64,000 nucleotides of DNA from Moorena sp. SIOASIH (GTDB lineage: Bacteria; Cyanobacteriota; Cyanobacteriia; Cyanobacteriales; Coleofasciculaceae): positions 372,001-436,000 of the forward strand of contig NZ_JAAHIH010000003.1 of the NCBI RefSeq assembly GCF_010671925.1, given 5' to 3'. Of the stretch, positions 17,639 through 26,281 are shown in pieces. The position numbers and the translations under genes are program-made. Each line of letters starts with the position of its first letter. Within the stretch, counting starts at the first letter, position 1. The notes below the pieces were generated by a model. That model saw only the letters and a list, made by a program, of their open reading frames with translations, did no database searches and was not told where the DNA came from.

Positions 17639-18987
17639 GATTTGAATCCTTCCGCTTCTGCCAAAATAGGATTAACGTCAAACCAAGACCCATCTTGGTC
17701 TCGGTACTCATAGACGAACATGCTGCGGATCAAGACTTGGTAACCTTCATCTCCAACTACCTTCTTGTGTTTAGCAACATGACACAATAATTCCCACTCA
17801 TCGTCTGAGATGGGTAGGGTTAGTTCATTGCGGCGGTCTCGAATTACAGTTTCTAACATGCCTTGAGACAGAGGTAATCGTCTTTCTTTCTTGATCCAGG
17901 TACTGAGAAACCGGAGCAAATTCCGCACATGACCCCCGCTAGCGTAACACAGGCGATCTAAAGTGTCAGGGGAGTCGAACACCTCTTTTACTCTAGCAAG
18001 ACGCTCTAAAGGCTTTAAATTAGGAAAGGCTCTGGCGAGTACCATTTGTCGCAGCAGTGCCATGCCCTGTTCATGGGGAGTGCCATCTCGTAACCTTACC
18101 GGTACCATTGGTAACACTTTGGGATCTACTACAAAGCGCTGAGTCAAGGCACTATAGTCATTAGAAAATCGTAGGGCTAGGGGCATGGTGTAGACCACAT
18201 GACAGTGTAACCCCTTTAACTGCGCTCCGCGATCGACAAATAGATATTCCGGCTGATCACGTCCCCAAGGCTTCTGGGAAGCGTCCACCCGATCGAGGTT
18301 ATCTACAATAACCACTAGCCCTTGTTTCCCCAGTTGTTGGAGGTTTGCGATCGCAGGTTCGAGCAACTCTTGGTTAATCACTTCTAACAACCGATTGGTT
18401 TGAGGTTCGAGATATTGCCGTAACCGACTGCGCAGATCCGGGCTATCTTTAGCCTTAGCCGTAATCTCACCAATCCCAACTGCTAGGGAAACAGCCCCGT
18501 CACTATCTACTCCAACCTCACCAATCCCAGGAACTCCTACCCTACCGCTTAATTCGATTTCAGTGAGCAACAGTTTAGCCGCACCTGCCAGTAATTTTTT
18601 AAAGCCTTTCGGTTCACCTAGCTTAATTTTGTCTAAGCTTTCACTGACGCGACGGGCAATAGCGAGTAAGATGTCCCCAACATCTACATCTCCCATTTCC
18701 AAGTCTTGAGAAGACTCAAAATAGACTACGTGAAAGTCAGCTTCCTCCAATTCCGCTTTCAGCCGCAGTAACTCCGTAGATTTACCACAACCAATATGTC
18801 CAGTAAATAGCTCACAGGTCGGCTCATCCGTAGAAAAGAAGGTAATATTGTCCTTCAACTCTTCAATGATCTTGCCCCCTCGCACTGAGGAAAAATCGAT
18901 ATAATACTTACGGTCTTCAGGCTGTTCTACCGTTAAAGTTTTGCTGGGATTACACGCTTTATATAATTTTTGGATGTTTACTGTCAT
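17617..18987 (-). CDS. P-loop ATPase (AAA/KAP-like) heading the STAND cluster
   Basis: 456 residues. Walker A is TGHIGCGKSTELL (residues 62-74) and Walker B is LVVIVDNLDRV (about 225), followed by a sensor-like region (LHCHVVYTMPLAL) and a helical C-terminal part (YASGGHVRNLLRFLSTW). A predicted hydrophobic/glycine-rich stretch (residues about 125-170, LLAGAAKLLL, VGVPGIGEVGV) interrupts the core and could be a membrane- or partner-interacting insert. The fold suggests a regulatory ATPase of the STAND/KAP type, not a transporter or helicase. It overlaps the giant STAND gene by 22 bp, so both probably act in one pathway. Function is unknown; a conflict or stress-sensing role is inference. Confidence 0.8.
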   Translation of the reverse strand: MTVNIQKLYKACNPSKTLTVEQPEDRKYYIDFSSVRGGKIIEELKDNITFFSTDEPTCELFTGHIGCGKSTELLRLKAELEEADFHVVYFESSQDLEMGDVDVGDILLAIARRVSESLDKIKLGEPKGFKKLLAGAAKLLLTEIELSGRVGVPGIGEVGVDSDGAVSLAVGIGEITAKAKDSPDLRSRLRQYLEPQTNRLLEVINQELLEPAIANLQQLGKQGLVVIVDNLDRVDASQKPWGRDQPEYLFVDRGAQLKGLHCHVVYTMPLALRFSNDYSALTQRFVVDPKVLPMVPVRLRDGTPHEQGMALLRQMVLARAFPNLKPLERLARVKEVFDSPDTLDRLCYASGGHVRNLLRFLSTWIKKERRLPLSQGMLETVIRDRRNELTLPISDDEWELLCHVAKHKKVVGDEGYQVLIRSMFVYEYRDQDGSWFDVNPILAEAEGFKSCLAYTA

Positions 18988-19014
18988 AGGTTTCCTTTGT
19001 CATTATTCATTAGT

Positions 19015-19189
19015 TATAGCGGTTTTCAAGCTATTAAGGTACATTTTTTTTTGTTTTAGGGAGCAGGTAGCAGGGAGCAGGTAGCAGGTAGCAGGTAGCA
19101 GGTAGCAGGTAGCAGGGAGCAGTGAAGTCATAAGATAGAAAAGGTAAAAAATTAATTATGTGTACCTCATTATGATGAAAAACGCTATA
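19015..19189. mobile_element. MITE-like element with nested heptamer array
   Basis: Starts TATAGCGGTTTTCAA...AAGGTACA and ends TGTACCTCATT...AAAAACGCTATA, imperfect terminal inverted repeats of about 28 bp. Inside are GGTAGCA heptamers (about 19069-19120) and the segment GCAGTGAAGTCA. A closely similar element lies at 49554-49698. From 19190 to 19653 I see only AT-rich DNA, more arrays (near 19550-19600) and an 82-codon frame (19358-19606) that I do not trust. Confidence 0.7.
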
Positions 19190-19653
19190 TGGCACCAATT
19201 TTAAAATTAACCTGTCAAGGTAGGGAATAGGGAACAGGGAATAGGGAACATCGGGTCTGGTAAAATTAATAAGATTTGATTCTTTTATTAGTGATGCCAT
19301 ATCTAAGATTAATCATTAGTTATTTTGGCTTAGTTTTTTTTGCTTATGTGACTAATTATGGGATTAGTATTTGCTGGTCATTACCCATTCCATTTTATCA
19401 CTCACTATAGGTATCATTGTAGGAATTGTGATAATTTTTTAGGCCATCTTACCTACTCCCTATGGGTGGATATCAATGCAGGCAAAAACACTCTTCGGAA
19501 AGATAAAGCTAATATCATTTTATCACAATTACCTTTAATAAAAATATCCACCATCTCCCTATCTCCCTATCTCCCCCTCTCCCCACCCTCCCCACACTTC
19601 TTTTAGTTATAGATTTACAAATATGAGATGCACCCCTCCCTACTCCCTACTCC

Positions 19654-20172
19654 CTACTCCCTACTCCCTACTCCCTTTGCTATAACAATTTCAAACTTTA
19701 ACTGATGGCTGTCTATAAAATCATGGGTGAAATGATCGACGACATTGGTATCAGCAAGTTCCAAATTGTAGAAATCTATAAATTCTTGGTCAAAATAGGG
19801 ACCAGCGTGCCAAGTTCCTACTTCTAATTTAATAAAGCAGTTACCTGGAATCCGAAAAGCCGCAATATCCTCTAAAACTGGTTGGTCATCCTGAGTAGGA
19901 GGAGCTACAGCGATGAACCAGTCTTTCCCTTCTAGAGAACCGAGACACTGAGTACATTGGACGTGGCGAGTAATTTTATCAAACTTACGACCTTTGTGGT
20001 GTAGCCGCATGATATAAAACCGGGATGTCCCATTTTCGAGGTTTAACTGAGCATCATCTTGATCATAGGGTTTGCCATCTTCACTGGCAAAGATGACTTG
20101 ACCGTAGGGCTGAAAGTTCTCTGATGTCACCCATTCCGCGTGTAGTTTTTGAATCGTCTTGACTTTACTCAT
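19654..20172 (-). CDS. allA: Ureidoglycolate lyase family protein
   Basis: 172-residue cupin-type enzyme that in its family splits ureidoglycolate into glyoxylate and urea, the last step of allantoin (purine) breakdown. Supporting motifs: FQPYGQVI near the N-terminus, RFYIMRLHHKGRKFDKITRH, CLGSLEGKDWFIAVAPP, FIKLEVGTWHAGPYF (metal-binding histidine) and FYNLELADTNVVDHFTH. The last codons (VGSRE and the TAG stop) are read from a GGGAGTA heptamer array, so the native C-terminus has been replaced or extended by the repeat. No other purine-degradation gene is adjacent. Confidence 0.85.
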   Translation of the reverse strand: MSKVKTIQKLHAEWVTSENFQPYGQVIFASEDGKPYDQDDAQLNLENGTSRFYIMRLHHKGRKFDKITRHVQCTQCLGSLEGKDWFIAVAPPTQDDQPVLEDIAAFRIPGNCFIKLEVGTWHAGPYFDQEFIDFYNLELADTNVVDHFTHDFIDSHQLKFEIVIAKGVGSRE

Positions 20173-20497
20173 CCTCAGCCTCCGGCGTCAGTAGTTAAGA
20201 ATTAACAGCTTATTGATTTTAGCTTGTCCAGGTGCCTTGCTGTTACTCTGGCCACTAGTCTTTACTCTTGCTCTATGGTATCCTTTATAGGTAATTTAAA
20301 AAAAATCATCAGTTTCATCTTTGGGTTAGGGTCGGCGTCCATTCTTTCTATTATAGTCGATAATTCTATCTCTATTAATCTCTAAATATAAAAAGGTTAT
20401 TTACTATAATATTTAATCAAGCCACTAATCGGAATTAATCAAAAAGGTTTAACCCCATTAATTTGATCATAAAAAATGCTATAACTATTAAGGTGAA
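20173..20497. other. Intergenic region between divergent genes, nothing recognised
   Basis: AT-rich stretch of 325 bp between the ureidoglycolate lyase gene (minus) and the MATE gene (plus). It must hold both promoters. I see no repeat array, hairpin or gene in it. Confidence 0.6.
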
Positions 20498-20500
20498 TTG

Positions 20501-21820
20501 ATGATTTTTACTTGCTCAAACCAAGACAATGTCCTCTATCGCTTCTGGAAACTGGCGATCATCAATATTCTGTCTAATCTCACGGTACCCCTTGCGGGTT
20601 TAATCAGCGTGGCTTTCTTAGGTCATTTAGATCAAATCCGCCACTTAGCTGGAGTCGTCCTCGCTACTATCCTGTTTAACTTCATTTACAAAAGTTTGGG
20701 GTTTTTACGGATGGGAACTACTGGAGTAACCGCTCAAGCCGTCGGACGAAATGAGCAAGATGCTATGTTACTGGTGGGACTTCGTAATGGCTTAATTGCT
20801 CTGATTTTAGGTGTAGTTATCTTAATGTTACAGTCTCCTATTAGAGAGCTTGGATTTGCTCTGTTAAGTGCTACACCAGATGTAAAAGTTTCCGGTATTG
20901 GCTATTTTAATGCTCGGATTTGGGGAGCTCCTGCCACATTACTCAATTTCGTAGTGATTGGTTGGTTTCTCGGTAGAGAAATGAGTGGTAAGGTTTTGCT
21001 GTTGTCCATGATCGGTAACACCGCTAATATAGTTTGCGATTACTTTACTATTATTCGGTGGGGTTGGGAAAGCGCTGGCGCTGGATTATCCGTAGCAGTT
21101 AGTCAATACGTGATGGTTTTAGTGGGACTAGTTTTAGTTAGCCAAGAAATCCAGTGGCAAGAGCTAAGAGCAGTAGCAAAACGAATTTGGAACTTGTCGG
21201 ATATAAAAGCTACTTTTACCCTAAATAGTAATCTTTTTATTAGAACCTTAGCGATTATTTTTACCTTGTCTATTTTTACCAATTTGAGCTCAGCTTTTGG
21301 TACCACAGTCTTGGCGGAAAATGCTTTGATACTAGAGGTGTTCAGCTTGGCTGTTTATTTTATTGATGGATTGGCATTTGCTACGGAAACTCTGACGGGG
21401 AATTTACAAGGTCAGGGAGCAAAAGAGCAGTTAGTCCCTTTATTGAGAATGGCTGGAGGAAGCTGTTTGCTATTAGGACTTAACCTTGCTTTCCTGTTTA
21501 TCCTGTTTCCCCAGACACTCTTTGGCCTGTTAACAAACCACACTGAGGTGATCGAATCGATTACTGTCTATGTTCCTTGGTTAGTGCTGGTGTTAGGATT
21601 TGGGTCCATTGCGTTTATGCTGGATGGTTATTTTCTGGGCTTAGCAGCAGGACAGACCTTACGTAATTCTACCGTAATCGCCTTGGTGGTGGGATTTGCC
21701 CCTATGGCTGTGGCGTCTTGGCAGTTTCAAAGTGCTCATCTTCTTTGGTTAGCGTTATCCTTGTTTATGGCAGGAAGAGCGATAGTACTGGGCGTAAAGT
21801 TACCAAGCACGTTGAAGTGA
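20501..21820 (+). CDS. MATE-family efflux transporter (DinF-like)
   Basis: Multidrug and toxin extrusion antiporter of 439 residues with about 12 transmembrane helices, the normal MATE architecture of two six-helix halves. Typical landmarks are ILSNLTVPLAGLISVAFLGHL in helix 1 (quoted in part: NILSNLTVPLAGLISVA), GTTGVTAQAVGRNE, GWFLGREMSGKVLL and LAENALILEVFSLAVYFIDG. The start is the ATG preceded by AAGGTG at 5 bp spacing; a TTG one codon earlier is also in frame. It exports an organic compound with Na+ or H+ exchange; the substrate is unknown. DinF-like members in cyanobacteria often sit in natural-product clusters, but none is adjacent here. Confidence 0.88.
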   Translation: MIFTCSNQDNVLYRFWKLAIINILSNLTVPLAGLISVAFLGHLDQIRHLAGVVLATILFNFIYKSLGFLRMGTTGVTAQAVGRNEQDAMLLVGLRNGLIALILGVVILMLQSPIRELGFALLSATPDVKVSGIGYFNARIWGAPATLLNFVVIGWFLGREMSGKVLLLSMIGNTANIVCDYFTIIRWGWESAGAGLSVAVSQYVMVLVGLVLVSQEIQWQELRAVAKRIWNLSDIKATFTLNSNLFIRTLAIIFTLSIFTNLSSAFGTTVLAENALILEVFSLAVYFIDGLAFATETLTGNLQGQGAKEQLVPLLRMAGGSCLLLGLNLAFLFILFPQTLFGLLTNHTEVIESITVYVPWLVLVLGFGSIAFMLDGYFLGLAAGQTLRNSTVIALVVGFAPMAVASWQFQSAHLLWLALSLFMAGRAIVLGVKLPSTLK

Positions 21821-21822
21821 AA

Positions 21823-22260
21823 TATAGGGTTTTTCAATTAGGTGAGGTACAAATTTTTTTGGTTTTAGGGAACAGGGAACAGGGAACTGGGAACAGGGAA
21901 CAGGGAATAGCGATCCGCTGCATCAAGAGGTGCGACCCGTGGCGAATTTAATTCTTAATGCGGAAAGCGCACCTAACAGGAAATCAACGTCAAAGAAGAC
22001 TCTATATTATAACTGCGAGAAACGCTATAAAAGTTTCTCATAGTAATGAGATACAGATAATTTTTTTCCTATTCCCTACTCCCTACTCCCTACTCCCTAC
22101 TCCCTACTCCCGACTCCCTACTCCCGACTCCCTACTCCCTAAAACCTGTGATGGAATAAGCAAACCCATGGCAAGAATTTAAAGAAGTATGAAGTATGAA
22201 GCATGAATTGTAAAAGATGAAGTATCAAGGATGAAGTATGAAGCATGAACTATCAAGATA
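21823..22260. repeat. Intergenic repeat block: GGGAACA, CTCCCTA and GAAGTAT heptamers
   Basis: Begins with a TATAGGGTTTTTCAATTAGGTGAGGTAC-like MITE terminus (read in two parts: TATAGGGTTTTTCAATTAGG, TGAGGTAC), then GGGAACA copies (21869-21908), CTCCCTA/CTCCCGA copies (22074-22140) and GAAGTAT/GAAGCAT copies (22185-22250) running up to the symporter start. No gene is supported here. Confidence 0.85.
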
Positions 22261-22273
22261 GAGGGAATTGTAG

Positions 22274-23752
22274 ATGGCTCGTCAACGTTGGGCTTCAAGA
22301 ACAGTATTTCTCCTCGCAGCAGTAGGTTCTGCAGTTGGCTTAGGGAATGTGTGGCGCTTTCCTTACCTAGCTGGGAAATACGGTGGGGGAGCATTTTTAG
22401 TCCCTTACCTGATCGCTTTAGTCCTAATTGGGGTTCCACTGTTGATGCTGGAATTTGCGGTAGGACAAAAAATGCAACGGGGAGCCATAGGCTCATTTAG
22501 GAAATTACACCCCAATTTCGGCAGTCTCGGTCTGTTTGCCCTGATGTCAGCCTTTATCATTGTCTCCTATTATGCAGTTGTGATGGGCTGGAGCTTGATT
22601 TACTTTCTGGCATCCTTTGGGGTCAAGTGGTCCAGTGATGCTAAAAGCTACTTCTTTGATAGTGTTCTGCAAATCAGCGATGGGGTCAACGTATTAGGTG
22701 GTATCAACTGGCCAATCTTATGGTCCCTAGTTGTAGTCTGGGTCTTGATTTATTTCTGTGTTTGGAAAGGCACGACCAGTGTGGGCAAAGTGGTTGTCTA
22801 CAGCGTGCCACTTCCAATTATTTTACTGGGGGTATTGCTATTACGAGCAGTAACTTTACCAGGTTTCTTCAATGGCTGGAAACTCTATCTTACTCCAGTT
22901 TGGAGTGCATTAGTTGACCCGGAAGTTTGGACAGCTGCATTCTCACAGATTTTCTTTACCTTATCTCTGGGATTTGGAATTATGGTGACTTATGCTAGCT
23001 ACAAAAACTCAGAGGATGACATTGCTAAAGATACCTGGTTAACTGCCTTGATCAACAGTGGTATCAGCTTATTTGCCGGTTTTGTGGTGTTCGGAATCTT
23101 GGGATATATGGCTGGAGAAACTAACACCTCCTTGGCAGAGCTGGCTGCTTCTGGTCCTGGTCTAGCGTTTGTGGTTTTCCCGGAAGCCTTAAGCTTAATG
23201 CCCTTGCCTTGGCTGTTCAGTCTGCTGTTTTTTGTGATGCTGCTTTCCCTAGGTATCGACAGCGCCTTTTCCCTAGTAGAAGCTTTGAATGCGACTATCC
23301 TGGACAAACGACAACAGGGAAATGTTGCTAAGGTCTCCATCGGGGTTTGTTTAGGGGGATTTATTGCTGGAATTATTTACACTACCAGAGCTGGACTATA
23401 CATTTTAGATATTGTAGATCATTTTGTTACTAACTATAACTTGATGTTGGTAGCTATTTTCCAATCTATCCTAGTGGGATGGTTGTATGGTGCGGAAAAA
23501 CTGCGACGATACATCAACCAAGTTAGTGATTGGAAGGTTGGGAAATGGTGGAATTTTTCTATAAAATACCTGATTCCTATGGCTTTAGTCGCTTTGCTGG
23601 CAACCCAGTTCTCGAAAGATATCAGGACTCCCTATGAAGGATACCCAGCCTGGGCTTTAGGAATTGGCTGGGCAATCGTGTTTTTGCCATTACTTATTTT
23701 CCTGTCTTTGCTGGTCACAGACAAAACATTGATCAATGGGAGAACAGATTAG
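22274..23752 (+). CDS. Sodium-dependent transporter, neurotransmitter:sodium symporter (NSS) family
   Basis: 492 residues with about 12 transmembrane helices, the LeuT-fold architecture. Helix 1 carries the signature AVGSAVGLGNVWRFPYLAGK with the unwound substrate/Na+ site, followed by GGGAFLVPYL. Other family marks are FTLSLGFGIMVTYASY in helix 6 and SLGIDSAFSLVEAL in helix 8. Bacterial members import amino acids or related amines with Na+; the specificity is not predictable. The ATG has GAGGG 10 bp upstream. It lies 450 bp from the MATE gene with repeats between, so it probably has its own promoter. Confidence 0.92.
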   Translation: MARQRWASRTVFLLAAVGSAVGLGNVWRFPYLAGKYGGGAFLVPYLIALVLIGVPLLMLEFAVGQKMQRGAIGSFRKLHPNFGSLGLFALMSAFIIVSYYAVVMGWSLIYFLASFGVKWSSDAKSYFFDSVLQISDGVNVLGGINWPILWSLVVVWVLIYFCVWKGTTSVGKVVVYSVPLPIILLGVLLLRAVTLPGFFNGWKLYLTPVWSALVDPEVWTAAFSQIFFTLSLGFGIMVTYASYKNSEDDIAKDTWLTALINSGISLFAGFVVFGILGYMAGETNTSLAELAASGPGLAFVVFPEALSLMPLPWLFSLLFFVMLLSLGIDSAFSLVEALNATILDKRQQGNVAKVSIGVCLGGFIAGIIYTTRAGLYILDIVDHFVTNYNLMLVAIFQSILVGWLYGAEKLRRYINQVSDWKVGKWWNFSIKYLIPMALVALLATQFSKDIRTPYEGYPAWALGIGWAIVFLPLLIFLSLLVTDKTLINGRTD

Positions 23753-23772
23753 TTTTAATGATTAGTTTGTAA

Positions 23773-24005
23773 GCCGTCAGCCGTCAGCTGTCAGCTGTCA
23801 GCTGTCAGCTTAAAATAATATCAAGTCCGCTTGAATACCCATCATAAAAGTATGGGGAGGGTGGGAAGGGTGGGGCGTGTGGGGAGATGGGGAGATGGGG
23901 AGATGGGGAGATGGGGAGATGGGGAGATGGGGGAGATTTTGATAAAGCGATGCAGCGCGGTCTTGGGGGTTTCCCCCATGAGCGACTGCATCAAGACAGG
24001 GTAAT
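23773..24005. repeat. Repeat block: CAGCTGT, 8-mer GGGGAGAT and a GATGCAG...CATCAAGAC mini-repeat
   Basis: CAGCTGT heptamers (23773-23810), an eight-base GGGGAGAT array (23879-23937), then a palindromic mini-repeat: GCGATGCAGCGCGGTCTTGG, TTTCCCCCATGAGCGACTGC, ATCAAGAC. The latter family recurs at about 26107-26217, 37390-37600, 49240-49365 and 57285-57335. Confidence 0.88.
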
Positions 24006-24079
24006 TATCCTGACATGATATAAACATCAATATTGATAGATTAATGAGAATGCAATCAATTTGACAATCAATTTGACAA

Positions 24080-24853
24080 TCAACGGGGACTCACCAGCAC
24101 AAACCCCCGTGTCTTTTTAGATTCTGAATCCTTAGTCGCCATTGCTTGCCACAATTCTTCAGCCTTGACCCAGACTGGAGGATACTTGTAACGAGAGACA
24201 TCTAGGATCAGAAAACGGTCTGCTTCGTGGTTGTAGGCAGCTAAAGGAGAAATATGTCCCCCAGTTTTCTGAGCAATGGCTTTGCGTAAGTAATTGACTA
24301 AGACAAAATTTTCCGCTTCTTGCAAATTCTTTACAACTATGTTGCGAAACTGATCCAGGGTCAAATCACCACCATGGTAAACCTCTGCTTTAACTGGATA
24401 AGTTTCCAATAATCCTGCTAATTGTTCCAAAGTCATGCCCCGACGAGCAATCACCTCAGCCATGCGCACTTGCTCAGTTTTGGCATTAAAAACATTCTTC
24501 TGGGTGAAGCGGTTAGTCCTAAACTCCGGTGCTTTTGGAGCTTGAATTGATAAAGCATTCAGCACCATGACCATACTAGCTACTCCACAGTAAGCCAGGT
24601 TTTCCTGAGTGACAAACTGAATACTTAGGGGCAAATAGTCTTCTCGGGCTTGGCTTGCCATCAGTAACTGTTCGCCGTGATCGGAATCGAGGTTAATCAG
24701 ATTTTCGGTCAGTGGAATTGTCTGGGCCAAGCATCCTCCCAAGCATCCTCCATTGATAAGGAAAAACCCAATTAGAGTAACTTGTAGGGGTATACGGAAT
24801 AGTTTTAGGAGACTTTTTTGAGCAGATTTTTGAGCATAGTTGTGATTAATCAT
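24080..24853 (-). CDS. Phytochelatin-synthase-like cysteine protease, exported
   Basis: 257 residues. The papain-like catalytic triad of the family is visible: Cys89 in NLAYCGVASMVM, His200 in TGGHISPLAAYN and Asp218 in FLILDVSRYKYPPVW; spacing matches the cyanobacterial half-length PCS-like enzymes, which have only the N-terminal catalytic domain. Those enzymes mainly deglycinate glutathione to gamma-Glu-Cys and make little phytochelatin. The N-terminus has a basic start, a hydrophobic helix (VTLIGFFLING) and cysteines in GGCLGGCLAQ, so it is a lipoprotein or secreted, acting outside the cytoplasm. Its neighbours give no metal-resistance context. Confidence 0.88.
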   Translation of the reverse strand: MINHNYAQKSAQKSLLKLFRIPLQVTLIGFFLINGGCLGGCLAQTIPLTENLINLDSDHGEQLLMASQAREDYLPLSIQFVTQENLAYCGVASMVMVLNALSIQAPKAPEFRTNRFTQKNVFNAKTEQVRMAEVIARRGMTLEQLAGLLETYPVKAEVYHGGDLTLDQFRNIVVKNLQEAENFVLVNYLRKAIAQKTGGHISPLAAYNHEADRFLILDVSRYKYPPVWVKAEELWQAMATKDSESKKTRGFVLVSPR

Positions 24854-24898
24854 ATATACTATTTCTCAATTGGATGAGGGACTTTACTCGGGTGGTTT

Positions 24899-24932
24899 TA
24901 GGGAGTAGGGAGTAGGGAGTAGGGAGTAGGGA
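24899..24932. repeat. GGGAGTA heptamer array
   Basis: Five copies of GGGAGTA, preceded by a MITE-like start (TATACTATTTCTCAATTGGA) and followed near 25013-25032 by an 8-mer CTCCCTAT run. No gene is seen between 24854 and 25094. Confidence 0.85.
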
Positions 24933-25094
24933 TGGATCGCTTTTGTCAAAATACGACCATTGAAGGCTATTATCATCTCAGGATAATTACCATTAATATA
25001 ATAAAAATTTCCCCCATCTCCCTATCTCCCTACCCGTGAAATTTTAGTCGGACGCAAGAAACAGCCCTGCTATCCTTATCCACTCATCTCCTGA

Positions 25095-25328
25095 TTAAGC
25101 CCAAATGCGTCCCCGACGGAAAGGGGGGTCATTGTCTGGCTTCTGGTCTTTAAACATAACCTTCCACCGTGCATAATCTTCTAGACCAGTAGCAAGTAAC
25201 ACTGATTTCTTTTCTTCATTAACCTCTGGTTGAACAGATGGAGAAGCAGCAGCAGCTTTTGCTTTTGGCTTCGCCTGGGTTTTTCTGCGACGACCGCGTC
25301 TGGGAGTTTTAGTTTCTTCTTCTGGCAT
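25095..25328 (-). CDS. Small basic protein of unknown function
   Basis: 77 residues. The first half is Lys/Arg/Ala/Pro-rich and probably disordered (KTPRRGRRRKTQAKPKAKAA); the second half is more structured (LLATGLEDYARWKVMFK) and ends DPPFRRGRIWA. The frame has no repeat inside and codon use looks normal, which favours a real gene. No clear Shine-Dalgarno is seen. Another small minus-strand gene lies 270 bp upstream, separated by repeats. I do not recognise the family; the basic N-terminus might bind nucleic acid. Confidence 0.55.
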   Translation of the reverse strand: MPEEETKTPRRGRRRKTQAKPKAKAAAASPSVQPEVNEEKKSVLLATGLEDYARWKVMFKDQKPDNDPPFRRGRIWA

Positions 25329-25380
25329 AATTGTTTTTTAGTGTTTCTTATTGTTTACGACATCTATTTAACCCTAAGTA

Positions 25381-25600
25381 TTCAGCTATCAGCTATCAGC
25401 TATCAGCTATCAGCTATCAGCTATCAGCTATCAGCTATCAGCTATCAGCCTATGGGTCACAGCGTCGTTCGCACAGCGTGGCCAAAGGCCAAAGCCTGTG
25501 CCACGGTACTGTTCGCGCAGCGTGAGCCAAAAGCTGACGGCACCTCAAGTAGCGTGCGCGTAGCGCATATGGTGACCCTTGACCTAGGGGCACCACCACA
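25381..25600. repeat. AGCTATC heptamers followed by GC-rich palindromic mini-repeats
   Basis: About ten copies of AGCTATC (25381-25448), then a run of mini-repeat pieces (GTTCGCACAGCGTGGCCAAA, TGTTCGCGCAGCGTGAGCCA, AGTAGCGTGCGCGTAGCGCA) to 25600. No gene is supported. Confidence 0.85.
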
Positions 25601-25807
25601 TCAATACCATCCGCCCCAGCCGGAGGTTTTGAGTTGCTGATAACTAGGGTAAGCAAAGGGTGCTGGGTCATTGTAATTGGCACCATGGGTCAAGTCCATG
25701 CGAATAGTAACCAAGTCTTGGCCTCGACCATGAACCACATCCACTGCCTGATAGGGTTGAATCAGATCCGGTCTTTTGACTGGTGCTACTTGTTTGGGGT
25801 ATCTCAT
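25601..25807 (-). CDS. Small protein of unknown function with Gly/Trp/Tyr C-terminus
   Basis: 68 residues from the ATG, which has a strong Shine-Dalgarno (AAAGGAGTG) seven bases upstream; a TTG one codon earlier is less likely. The sequence begins MRYPKQVAPVKRPDLIQPYQ and ends PSYQQLKTSGWGGWY. Charged and aromatic residues are mixed without a membrane segment. I do not recognise it. The conserved-looking N-terminal part and the short glycine/aromatic tail resemble leader-core organisation of a modified peptide, but no maturation enzyme is adjacent, so this is only a possibility. The small basic gene at 25095 lies downstream on the same strand. Confidence 0.6.
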   Translation of the reverse strand: MRYPKQVAPVKRPDLIQPYQAVDVVHGRGQDLVTIRMDLTHGANYNDPAPFAYPSYQQLKTSGWGGWY

Positions 25808-26025
25808 CAAACACTCCTTTTCTGGTCAGTAGTGCTATAATACGAAGATTATTGCTTAGGTAGCAAGTTATTTTTTGTTTCCAATTGGGTTTTTCCTTAG
25901 TTTATGCTTCCCTCTCGGTGAAGATTATCTCCTGTGAGAGGTTGAAGCACTTTTTTTGGGATTTTTCAGGTTAATCAATACTTTAAGCTAGGCTCGACGG
26001 GGTGACAAGCAGCCTTGTGAGCCTT

Positions 26026-26217
26026 ACTGGGTGTAGGGTGTGGGGTGTAGGGTGTAGGGTGTAGGGTGTAGGGTGTGGGGTGTGGGGTGTGGGGTGTGGG
26101 GTATAAGAAAGCGATGCAGCGCGGTCTTGGGGAGGCAGCGCGGTCTTGGGGGTTCCCCCCATGAGCGACTGCCGTGGTTTCCCCCATGAGCGACTGCATC
26201 AAGACAATGTACTTAAT
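26026..26217. repeat. GGGTGTA/GGGTGTG heptamers and GATGCAGCGCGGTCTTGG mini-repeats
   Basis: About eleven copies of GGGTGTA or GGGTGTG (26027-26104), then two to three overlapping copies of the mini-repeat whose halves are GATGCAGCGCGGTCTTGG and CCCATGAGCGACTGCATCAA. The block continues into the long hairpin at 26232. From 26286 to 26898 the DNA holds further TTCCCTG and GCCTTTT heptamers and no gene. Confidence 0.88.
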
Positions 26218-26231
26218 TTGTCGTTAAAAAT

Positions 26232-26281
26232 CATCAAGACAGCAAATCAGTGTCAAAAAACACTGATTTGCTGTCTTGATG
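26232..26281. repeat. Perfect 22-bp hairpin with 6-base loop
   Basis: The arm starts CATCAAGACAGCAAATCAGT and its exact reverse complement follows after the loop CAAAAA. Both outer ends carry CATCAAGAC, the border of the neighbouring mini-repeat family, so it looks like a symmetrical derivative of that family. Confidence 0.92.

Noticed and set aside
19358..19606. 82-codon plus-strand ORF
   Set aside because: No Shine-Dalgarno, AT-rich codon use, and the C-terminus is read from CTCCCTAT arrays (SLSPYLPLSPP).
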